64,000 nt of DNA, from contig OZ037765.1 of the NCBI GenBank assembly GCA_964035545.1, positions 17,540,698-17,604,697 of the forward strand, read 5' to 3'. The notes under the pieces were generated by a model. That model searched no databases and was not told the DNA's origin. It saw only the letters and a program-made list of their open reading frames with translations. Positions 30,201-41,400 of the stretch are shown in pieces. The position numbers and the translations under genes were made by a program. Positions within the stretch are counted from its first letter, which is position 1. Each line of letters begins with the position of its first letter. The DNA is from Bugula neritina. Lineage: Eukaryota > Bryozoa > Gymnolaemata > Cheilostomatida > Bugulidae.

Positions 30201-33200
30201 CCAACTTGAAAATGTAAAAAGCCATACTCTTTAAATTGAAACCACAAGGTAACATCAGAAATCAATAAAATCACCTCTTAGCTTTGCCAGAAGATGCTGC
30301 AGTAGGTTTACTCTTGGCTTTCAGTTTATTGAGCTGTAAAGCCTCTTTAGCTTCTCTGTGTTCTTGCAAGAGGACATCAAATGGTTTAGATCTACCCTCT
30401 ACTTTTCTTCTCAGAGAGAGAGCATGTGACTAAAATGTCAGAAAGAATATTAGCTTTGAATTTTTTTATCAAGTTACACACACACAAAATTCTGATCACA
30501 GAACCAACAAAAACTTGGTGACAACGTAGGTCTCATAACCACATAATCACCTGGCTAATGTTATCGAATATACTTTTTCAGTACTAATAACTTCAATCTA
30601 TTATCCATTATATTCTATTTCTTATTGCATTGCTACTCATTGCACAAAAAACAAACCCAAAACCGAGAGTTATCATTACAAACCTTGCAGGTAAGTGAAC
30701 GAGTACAATGTTTACCCCATGACTCATCCAACCAACAGCCACAGTGTCTATCAGGATCATATTCTCGATCTAGAATACACATGTAAATACTGTCTTCATA
30801 TGTTAAAGTGAGACAATTCTGAAATGTATAACTAGAAAGTAAAAAATTGACTTGTGTACTGGCAATGAGTGGGTACCTTTACATGGAATGCTTTTATCAT
30901 ATGTAGTCAGTTGATGGACTTTAACACTGGGAGGCTTTGTCTTTTCATCATAAATAAATGTGTTATCAGGTTCTGATTGGCTATATGCACTATTGTCTAT
31001 TTCTGATTGGATCATTTCTTGAGATGAAGACTCTAATTTTATAGGTGATGGTGCAACTTTGAAAGTCTCTTGCGTGTCATTGTCTATCGTCACACCATAT
31101 TGGTTAGCTAAAGGTGAATTATGCATCCTGGCTTTCTTGGCTGGCTCGGATTTGGTAAAATCATTTAAATTAGAGTCTAACGATCTTTTACAATTGAACG
31201 GTTTTGCTGCATGTGTTGATATGTTGACAGAAGAGGATTTAGAAATTAAAGGAAGATTATCCTGAGATTCATTGTCTCGAATGTTGCTAGAAACATTTGT
31301 CAGCTTGGGACTAACATCATCAAGTGCAACAACAGGCTGTGTGCTTGTGCTGCTCAAATGCTTCGCTAATGCACTATTGCTTTTTTCTATTAGACCTGGA
31401 GCAAATTTTCCAGAAGCTGTCCTGTTTATTGGTCGATTAGGTAATTTATATTTCTCTAATAAATTAGTATTACCAGCACCAGTTCGTTTCGGAGAGCTTT
31501 TTGGTGAGTTTTTTAACTTGGACTTTAAAGTTAAACCCTTGATAATAGGTTTTTCTGTGAGCAAATGTTGTATTGACTTTCCATCATTAGTTTTACTGTG
31601 TCGCTTCTCTGTAATTGTAAAGATGAGACCAGTTCAATATTATGCCAACCAAGTTGATTCTCAATCAAAATCATATAAAACTGAAATTTATTCAAGTATA
31701 TGTACTACCTTTTATTTCTTTCACCTCTGCTATTGACTAGACTTACCTATATGTGAGAGCAGAGCTTGTGGCTTGATGACTGCCTCACATTTATTACAAA
31801 CTGTGAGAAGACACTCATCTAAAGCGGGTCGCAATCCAAAGGTACCGGCGTCTGAAATACCACAAATTAATAACACAAACTGTAACTATAAAACAACATT
31901 TATGTTTACAGCTGCAGATGTCTGTTTTGGAGCAATTGTTTTTTATCAAATATCTCTAAAAAGTGAGTAGAAATGATTAAAAGCAGGACAGAGGTCACTT
32001 ACCCTCCTTTAGTAACTTTGTAGTAGGAGAAGCAGAAATCTCTTTTGTGATCCCATCTACTTTATCTATAACAATTATTTATTTATAATCTCTATCTTAT
32101 AATTAATCTGCACCCCAACACTTTTTACACTATTGCTGTGAATTTTGACACATATTTGGAACTACCTTTCAATAAAACTCAGTTTTTGCTAAATTTTCAA
32201 ATTAAAATAAACACCATAGAAGGATGCATATACTAATTCTATAGACAGCATATTACTATGAATCATGAACGTGTAAAAAATATTATAAATCTGAACTACA
32301 AATTTAAAAATTGTGACTATATTGAGTTAGATGACTACTGAGTTAATTTAAAGGATAAAAGCAGCATACATTATTTTAATTTGAGTAAAACTAACTGAAA
32401 TAACCTATATAAAGTTTACTTGACTCTGAATGTAGCTTCACTGCATAAGTACACTATGAAGTATGAACTAGATTGATTAACACTGGTCAGGACATGGCTT
32501 TCCAGGCAGTGAAGCAACTGTGAAGCCAATCACGAATTAGTAATAATTATTAAGACAATGTGGTTAACCTTGTAACCATAGATTCACAGACACTTCAATG
32601 TATGGAAAGACAGCAAAGTCCTGCATATGACAACTAAATTTTGAGTGAAGCCAGTACACATAGTAGATATGAGCAGTAAATTTAATATGAACATACTCAG
32701 ACTAAAAACAAAGTTATATAATTCACAAAAAAAGTAATAAACATATAGGCAGTCACAGTGGCTGAAATAAACCAAAAGGTTAATGGCTAGTTCTATATGT
32801 TTGGTAAACAGTTTTAATTATGTATTACTTTGAAAATAAAAACCAAGATCCTAACAATAAGAATATAAATAAGATTATGTGAATAGCTAAATAAATTATC
32901 ATTTATTATACTACAACCAAATTAAGAAAAGGTGAATCAAAATAAAAACGTAGACCATAGGCATACTAATATTGATTCAAAGCAAAACTCAAACTAGAAC
33001 TTTTACTTTTTAGGCACTCAATTCTTCTCAAACTCTTAATGTAAATGTGATGTCCATAGCCTATAGGCAATGAGTAAGATTAATATGACATTTGAAAATA
33101 ATTATAATTATAAAATTACTAATATAAACATTACCCTGACTCTAAGTTTAACCGTAACACTGAAGCCATAAGTGATAACTGATAAGACTTAAGACTTAAG

Positions 33201-33571
33201 AGTTTATAAGACCAATTATCAGAATAAGTTTGAAACTGAAAGTCATTCTCATTCTGATTATTAGATTAAAAACCAATAATCATTGCAATCAGTTTTAGAT
33301 TGCTATTCATAATTATCATGATAAATATAATTATAATAAAATGATAGCAAATTCAAATTGAAATTAAAAATCAAATTCAATGACAATGGTCAACATTACG
33401 ATTACTTTTATTTTGAAATCAAAATAAAAGCGAGTTGAAATCTAAAATAGCTGACAAAAAAGAATATTTATTACCTGGTGGTTTATCTTTTATGACTTTT
33501 CTACAGTGTTGAATTAAACCAGTCCATGGCTGACCAAAATGTTTTGATACATTTTCTGCAAATTTATCCAT
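24265..33571 (-). CDS. ATXN7: Ataxin-7 (SAGA DUB-module subunit), complete
   Basis: Ataxin-7 tethers the USP22/ATXN7L3/ENY2 H2B deubiquitinase to SAGA in the nucleus. Coding exons, 5' to 3': 33571-33475, 32065-32003, 31851-31747, 31608-30877, 30769-30684, 30429-30275, 30165-30054, 29882-29773, 29140-28936, 28176-28015, 27600-27544, 27266-27111, 25771-25618, 24509-24265. The total of 2439 nt is an exact multiple of three (812 aa plus stop). Residues 1-30 include FGQPWTGLIQHCRK. A zinc-finger-like block VCNKCEAVIKPQALLSHIEK then RH lies about residues 70-97, and the SCA7 domain about 333-412. The middle and C-terminus are Ser/Lys-rich and look disordered, ending QQQHLHHAATAHHGYS. There is no polyglutamine tract. 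It lies head-to-head with THOC7. Vertebrate ATXN7L1 and L2 paralogues are equally possible descendants. Confidence 0.93.
25772..27110. other. ATXN7 intron 12, no feature recognised
   Basis: A 1339-bp intron of ordinary AT-rich sequence. I found no exon, repeat family or RNA gene in it. The same is true of ATXN7 introns 1 (32066-33474), 9 (28177-28935), 10 and 13. Confidence 0.5.
30275..30769 (-). other. ATXN7: ATXN7 SCA7 zinc-binding domain exons
   Basis: Two exons encode DREYDPDRHCGCWLDESWGK, HCTRSLTCKSHALSLRR and GRSKPFDVLLQEHREAK. The Cys/His pattern (HCGC...HC...CKSH) and the RSLTCK and GRSKPFDVLL signatures are the diagnostic SCA7 motifs, which bind nucleosomes or H2A-H2B dimers. This block decides the family assignment. 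Confidence 0.95.
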
Positions 33572-33944
33572 GGTCACTAGGATTAACCATAGCCCAGTGT
33601 TGGTTTTATATTTGTAGCACGACTAATTTTTTTGAGTGAGCTTTTCATCCGAATTGAATCGCACTAATCTTTATAACAATAAACGATACAGGCGCGTTGA
33701 AATATAGTCTGAGATGAAAGCAACCCAAAAGCTCGCAACACGCAATAAACCGGGAACTTGAAATGTCTGTACTTATAATATTTTAAGGACAGTTACAAAT
33801 TCTTTTGTGAAATAATTGATCGTGGAAGTCTGAGCGTGAACTTTGTCTCTCTAACATCATTACATGTATTTTGTATATTTTCAGTGATGCATGTATTTTT
33901 AAACTTGCCTCGCAATGTAAAAAGCCAGTAAAATGGTCAATGAA

Positions 33945-34345
33945 ATCAGTATGAGACTATGAGACTGAGTATGAGTATCGGGTATGACTATCACTATGAA
34001 TATGAGTGACATTGACTTTGAGTTTGACTAATAGTAATAGTAATACTATTACTTATAGTTATAGTTATAGTTATACTTATAGTTATACTAATAAGTCTAT
34101 AGTTATACTATGATCTATCAGTATGGCCATGGCCTATGGGATTAGGAATAGGTATGACTTATGACTTATGAGTATGACTATCACTATGAGTATGAGTATG
34201 GGTATCGGTATCAGTATGAGACTATGACTATGAGTATGACATTGACTATCGGTCTATCGCATTCTGATTCACTATGACTACGAGTATGACATTAGTGATT
34301 AGTGTGACTATGAGTATATGCATAACTATGATATTGAGTAATGGT
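33945..34345. repeat. Irregular TATGAG/TATGAC hexamer minisatellite
   Basis: Interleaved units such as TATGAGTATGAC, TATCACTATGAG and TATAGTTATAGT over about 400 bp. Related CATACTCATAGTCATCCTGA sequence reappears in the loop of the neighbouring foldback element. Confidence 0.75.
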
Positions 34346-34480
34346 TTACCTCTGATTTACCTCTGATGAGGTAGAACGCTCTTGACCATCATATGACGGT
34401 ACAGATACGTATTACATTTACTAATATTATTCGTCTAAGTACCACTACCGTGGTTTTTATGTAATTTTCTTTTCAAGAAT

Positions 34481-34957
34481 TACAAAATTTTGAACTTAAA
34501 CCCAGAGGACACATGTTTCAGGTTGAGGGCGAGATCAACAATTACTCGATTAGATCAATTTCAGGTCACCACCTCAAAGTCAAGAATCACTAGAATGATG
34601 CCCGGCAATAAACAAAATTAACAATTATGACAGTATCGTGTGAGTAACTTTCAAGTTTTACCCTGCAACTAAGCATAAACTTACAGTTAAATTTTTAATA
34701 AAAAAACTTTAAGTTTAATTTTTGCTTTCAAGTTAGGCTCATTAGTCATTGATATTTTCATTTTGATACTCATACTCATAGTCATCCTGATACTCATGAT
34801 AATCACACGATACTGTCATAATTTTTAATTTTGTTTATTGCCGGGCATCATTCTAGTGATTTGAAGCCATGACTTGAAATTGATCTAATTGAGTAATTGT
34901 TGATTTCGCTTTCAAACTGAAACATGTGTCCTCTGAGTTTAAGTTCAAAACTTTGTA
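34481..34957. mobile_element. Foldback element with about 160-bp inverted arms
   Basis: Arms are 34481-34645 and 34803-34957. The left arm contains AGAGGACACATGTTTCAGGT and AATGATGCCCGGCAATAAAC. The right arm contains their near-exact complements (AAACATGTGTCCTCTGAGTT, TTGCCGGGCATCATTCTAGT). The loop is 157 bp. The ends read TACAAAATTTTGAAC and GTTCAAAACTTTGTA, so a TA dinucleotide flanks both termini, as in Tc1/mariner-type MITEs. No coding capacity was seen. The arms are highly similar, so insertion may be fairly recent. Confidence 0.75.
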
Positions 34958-35470
34958 CTAAATTTTATCTTAATGATTATGATGAATATAACCATAATGA
35001 TTATTATAATCGCCAGGCTATGAAAAAAATAAATGTTATATTAATATTCATATTGCTTATATAATAGATAAATTAATTACTAGATATGGATTCAAAATTT
35101 TTATAATTTGAATTTAATTAAATATTTGCAAAAACCAAAGCGTGTTTGATAGTCTTGATATATGTTATAAGCATTCCAACGTTGTATTAGTATGCTGTAT
35201 TGTATATAGCTATATATTACTTGGCATGACAGTTTAAAGTCATTATGATTGTCACATGATGTGACCATCACAATGACTTCACCTTTCTTGGGTCAACCTT
35301 TGTGTTTTGTAGAATTAAAAAAAAATGAATTATGAAATAATTACCAGATACCTATGTAAATCAGCAGTGAAACTGAACAGCTGGATGTTCAGTTTAATTA
35401 TTTACTCAATAAACTATTGTTATTGTAGAATTTATATTCATATTGAAATTAAAGAGAGAGTTATTAGAGC

Positions 35471-38400
35471 ATGAGTGTTCCAGAAGGTAAGTTTTTGTAC
35501 ATTTGAAATTTTGTAACATAGCTATTGCAGCAACTCAACGTAAATTGTAATGTGTTTCCTAGGAAAGGTAATTAAACATGTTTATATTTACTTTTGCTAT
35601 ATTTAGTTTTGATTAATCCTTAATTGCAGTGCTATGCTGTTTTTCATGATGTATGGTAAATCAGTTATTATAATTATGCTTAATCTTACTACATAATTGT
35701 TCAAAATTCATGTATATGCTGGATATGCTTCATGGCACGGATGCCTATGCCTTGAGCACAGATACTGCACGATAACTCAAATTATTCTTTATTGTCAACA
35801 GTCTATTTTTCCATATATAAAACTGTAACCTAAAACTATAAATAATCTGGTTAATTTACACTCATTAATTACATTTATTGCTTAAAGAACTTTTCACACT
35901 GATGAGAAGAAAGTCTAATACTTGCAATTATTTTGTCAATAAGGTAAAAGTTATGTGCATCCTCGGCAAAATAAAAACTGCAAGTGAAGTGAATACAGCT
36001 AGTATTTCTCCCTTCACTTCTTCAACGGTACTGGCCCATACCATAACATTGATAACTAGCAATTGCCAAAAGGCTTCACCAAAATTCTTTCTCCAAAAGT
36101 TTTCACCAAAAAGCTGCTATTGCACTGGAGGGGCCAGGTTGATGAAATTAGATTTCTAATTCATCAAAACATAATAATCACAAAAGAAAACAAAATTTGA
36201 CAGCAATAAACAAAACTATCTAATTTATTGAATATGGCTGCAAACTTCATGTTTTAGTGCAATTTGAAATTACTTGCATCGAGTTTATTTGATCTGGCAC
36301 CAATAAAAGTTTGGAAGCGTACTTAATCAAACAGGACAAGCATTGCAAGGTTTTGTACTGCTTGAAAACTATTATTACTCACAATTATGACAACTTTGAA
36401 TTCTTGTATTGTACTGCTAGCTTTTTTACTCTGTGAGTAGTTCCTGGAAACTTGGTACTTGAGGTTCAAAATATTTACATCTGATTCAATAGCAGACATT
36501 AGTCCTCTTGGTGTTGTATTCAAATTAATTGAGACGTTGAACCTGGTCAGTTTTTTGCATCGCTGATAGGAAAGAGTGGGATGGGTTGGGCGAATTTTTT
36601 CATCTCTGCCCATAAATTGAATACGTTTTCTCCAAATTTTCTTGATATTTTGGTTGCTAGTTTATCCAGATCTCTTCCATGCCTACCAAACAAACAATTG
36701 GTTTTAGAAGAATACTTCTTAAGATATGACACGGTTTGTGTTATAGATCATTTTGCCCAACCATCTCCAGGTGGGGGAAGGGTTGAGCATTACACAATTT
36801 ATTCATGAGGTGCGGTGGGCAATAAAGTAAACATCAATAAGTCACAACTACAGTTCCATTTATTTCATATAAAGCAAACCAGATAATAAGATTTCCATAG
36901 CAAAGTATGGAACTTAAAACTATGTAACCATTGACAGCAAAATTGTATGAAGCAATGCATGGACTAAATTGTTCTGCATGATACAAAACAAACAACGCTT
37001 CTTTAGGCTACTGAGTGTTCATCGTATATATTCCATGGGGTCAAGTTGTACTTTGATATTTCAACTGCAAATGACAGAACTGTGAGTGCCCTTGTAGATG
37101 ATGTGGACTGACTAGGTTTGCCGAGCTTCAATACAATGTTGTCCTCCGTAACTGTCTCTGTTGGGAACTTCAATGAAGATAAAATATAAGCCTCCAAATT
37201 TCTTTTTGAGGAAGTTGCATTCCATGTTCAGTTCTTCGACTAATTCAATCTATCCAACATAAAATTGTTGACTTTTTTTGTAGTTCATACTTCACTAAAA
37301 CATATTCTCCTATGCCAGGGATGATCAAATACTTTTGAAATTGGGCCAAATCTCAATATTTAGGGCATAAGAAGGGATAGATTTGTTTGTTGTAAGTTCA
37401 AGGTACAATGCTGCATTACCAAATGCAAACATGATTAGCTTTTTCCCCGAAAGTATCGAATGCAGAATGTAGATGCAGAATACAAGTTTGACAGTTTATT
37501 AGTTTAACAAGTTTTAGGGAAAGCCGGAGTAATTTGAGCCGTTTTTCACGTTTTTCTAGGTATCAAACATAATACTGTGTATTGAGTGCTAACATTATTT
37601 ACACATACATATGTGGATGTTTGCTATTGTAAACACTTAATATTTTTGGTTTACAGCACACCAAAAATTTTAAACCTATAATAATGACGTCATATTGTGC
37701 GGCTCAAATTGCCTCCTACCTGGGGTAATTTGTGCCGTGGGCTATTTCGGTGTGAGGTAGTATGAGCTGCCAAGTTAACACATACAGTTAGGTCCTAATC
37801 AAGTATTTTTATTGAAAATAGTAATACTGCATTTATATCAATGGATAAAATATATCAACTTATGCAGATTTAATAGTAAATTAGCGTCAATATGTCACAA
37901 ATCTTCACACCAGCCAACGAGACCAGCCCAATGTCTACTCTCTAGTAAAGCAGCTAAGGTTTTTTCTGGCAGAAGCCTTTTTTTGCAGTTTTACCACTTT
38001 GTCCTTTCTTTGACACCTTCCCAGCCTGCTCTTTTTGAATTTGCTGTTTTTCTGGTGTATCAGTTAGCATTGCTGATTTAACTTTTCGTCAATTGTTTGA
38101 CATCCGCGGACCTCCCCTAGGCAGTTGAATAATCTGTTCCAAAGTAATAGCGATGGTGGTGCTACTGGTTGATGGCTGTGGGTCGTCTGGTAATTAAGCT
38201 GAAGCAATTGTGGGAGAATGACATCCAGGCTCTACGGCTTCAGTTGATGTCGATGGCAGAGGTTGCTCCGTACCGCTTGCTGAAATGAAATCCTCTTCCC
38301 CGAAAACTTGTGAGTCAAGTGGGTATATCCCTGTACAACGGAATCCTGAGCAGATATTTAATGGAGTCATACTCCGACTGAAAGCTGAAGTGGAGAGGCC

Positions 38401-41400
38401 TGCCATTTCATAAATGGGCGCAGATCTACCAGGGTGAGACCTTATCCACTCATCTAGTGACCTGCTCAGAAAAATTTTGAATGGGCCATGCACACACCAG
38501 TCAAGGGGCTGTAATTTGTGAGATGTATGGGGGTGGAAGAGTCAACAAATGAACCCCAGAGTTCTTGCATAATCCTATAGCTTTCGGTGATATATAAGAA
38601 GAGTGGTTGTCTAGTATAAGCAGTATAATATTCCTTCTTCTAGGTGTTTTGCAGTGTGCAGGTTGCTTCTCGTACTGCAAGGTAAAGTTATATCCATTGC
38701 TGTTTAGGGCTTTCTGGTAAATATATGCTTAGCTATTGAAACATTCTTTATTAGATGAAAGTGTAGAGCGTTTTTTGTTGATGAATTGAGGAATGTTTTT
38801 TAACATAGAAGGAGGGGGTTGCTGCTTCGATTGATGTAGGTATGGGTGTTACCTGATTTTTTAAATGGTTTGTGAGTAGCATCGAGGAGGTTGAGTGTGA
38901 CATCTAGGAAATTGATGATTTTTTTTATCAACTTCAATAGTAATTCTTAAGCCAGCAGATTTGAAGATTCGGCATATAGCCTTTTTCATGCTTTCTACCT
39001 GTCTAGGTTGTTCTTTTAAAATAGCTAAACCATCGGGACGGTACAACCCGATGTTATTTTGCAGTTCTTCTGTAGGTAGTTGGTTGAGGACATATGCACC
39101 TATTAGCTTGCATATTTCTGCGCCATCGTAGGAACCCATTGGTACATCAAATAGCTCCTTTAGTGATCTTTATACCCATGGCTGGTTGGCTGTAAAAGCA
39201 AAGATTTCCTGGCACACATAATAATCTCTTCTGATGTGGTTTTGGAGTGAGTTGTTGAAAATTTTAAAGCATCCAATAAAAGTTGTTGTGTAGCACTGAA
39301 GTTTATGATGTCAAAGCTTATAAATGTAAATTTTTGCTCATCTTTGATGCTGTTGAACCAGTATAAGACTTCCTGGGTATTTTTCCATTGATTTATTAAG
39401 TTGGAAGCACGTAGTTTGGTGTTAATGTCTACCAAAAGTTATTTGCTAAAAAATACCTTAATGTTGAATTTAATCAAGTGAATGGATAAGTAAATTGGAT
39501 ATTGCTGTTGCTAGAATGGTTAGGTTGTATTGCTCAGGTAGTGTTTATTTGCATGTCTGCATGTACTTACAATTTTACTCCTATTGTTGAGGGATGCCTC
39601 GTTCATCTAATAGAGTGTATAATACTTTTCCCAGAAATAGAGGCTACATTGTTTACTAGTTTTGTTGGAGAAATTAGTCTTTCTCAGGATTTTCCATCTT
39701 ATATTACATTTTATGTTTTTATCTTTTGATTGCCAGTCTTTTTTACCGAGTTCGCTCAAATGATTTTTTGCGTAATTGTTGTATGTTGACTTATGGCGGT
39801 ATAATCTTGTTTTGAACTCAGTATCCGATAGGTTTGGTGTTGAGTGTGGCAGCAATATTTGGTTTAAGCTGTTGCTTGGTATACTATACATGTAGTAAGA
39901 TACTTTCATTTTGGCGGGCATAATTTGCTTTTCCTGCAGTTACATCCTCCAATTAAGTAGAATCTTATGAATCCCGAAAGGGATCCTTAGATTCCTAAAT
40001 TCACGCATTCCTTATTATATGGCATTCTAATTGTGGTTGACACAATCAAATGCTTTGGAAAAATAATATTTTTCTGCTGTCATTTTTGGTCTCTTGGGAG
40101 GGGGGGGGGTCATCCACGTTTTTAACTTTTTGATGTTACTGTACACAGTACGGCTCTGTGATCACATAGCACTTTAAATTTTCAAAATTGGTCAAATATA
40201 ACCTGAGATATGCCAGGTTATACACACGGAGGTTCATAACAATCGACTCTTATTATTGCAAGTGATTAACATTCAAAGTTCGGTGACCAAAAATTGTACT
40301 AAATTATTTGTTTATCTACCTAGCAACGATGTGTTTAATAAGCTCCATCAGCCTAAAAATTGGTTTGCAGGGGTGGTTTTTTATGCTGATCAAGAAAATA
40401 AGACTTGAAAATGCACATCTGCTTTATTTTGATCAATATTTCGGATCTTAGTTCAGTGTAATTAGAACAAATTTATTGTTGTAAACCGCCATTAAACGCC
40501 AGTGTAAACTTGGCCAGTTATCTCGTTCTTTTTCTTTTTGCCTTTCTTTCCTCTGTGCTGTCCTCATTTTCTCTATCTACAGCATACAGCAGCTTTACCT
40601 ACCACCTTTAATTCACTTAAATCGGTTAGTTGACCACAAATTCACCAGGTGGCCAACAATGTATATCAATCTGCAAGCTCACCTTTCAGTATGGAACACA
40701 CCAGATCATAAGTTTCAGGACTGAAAAATTCTCTTATCTCCTTTGCTAAATATCGTTGCCGTTCCCTAGGTAATCCTGCAGGCACAGTTTCTTCTGGCAT
40801 ACTGGTGGGAAATTTAGTTAGGTTGATTAGCTGATGATCAATTGAATCCCCACTATCATGAAACATTTTTGCTGTCAGTATACTTAGTAAAAGAATATAA
40901 TGACAGTAATGCAGCAACGAGCAAACAAATAACTAGGTGGATATATGGAAACGCAAACTTGCCAGGTTTGTTGCTAGACATGCAAAACTGGTGGTATTTC
41001 TTAATACCTTGAAGCTTGCAGCACACGAGAAATGAACTCCATTCATACATCGGCACAATTACTTTTCCCCCTTGGTCTCCAACTAATTGAGCATGATTTC
41101 CCTTAGCTGAGCCTGTTACATTAGAACTGAAACTTAGTATAATTATTTCATGCACCCTAATTTTTCTGCATACAAAAATTTAAGTATGAAATTACTTCTT
41201 GAATTCTATCAAGTGATGACAACTTAGTCCGGGGTGTCTTCTTTTTCAAGTAACCAAAGTGCATGTCACAGCAGAACTTGGTGTGGTCAGTGATGAGGAA
41301 GTTCATTTCTATTGAGGTGTTGCGCTTCGTGGCACATCTCCAAAAAAGGTAACTCATCATTATGTTCTTATTTTGGCCCCTGAAAAATCAATGCAAATGC

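Larger units (their letters stand above)
33572..35470. promoter_or_regulatory. Head-to-head intergenic region of ATXN7 and THOC7
   Basis: The two start codons are 1900 bp apart and diverge, so this interval must hold both promoters. It contains a GAGTAT/GACTAT minisatellite (33945-34345) and a 477-bp foldback element (34481-34957), which probably expanded an originally compact bidirectional promoter. No TATA box stands out near either start. Confidence 0.6.

Noticed and set aside
31059-31736. Two long plus-strand ORFs (68 and 154 aa)
   Set aside because: They are antisense to the large ATXN7 exon 31608-30877, which has splice sites, phase agreement and family similarity. The plus-strand frames show none.
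37812-38081. 89-aa plus-strand ORF
   Set aside because: Antisense to the Lys/Pro-rich tail of the pogo transposase relic.
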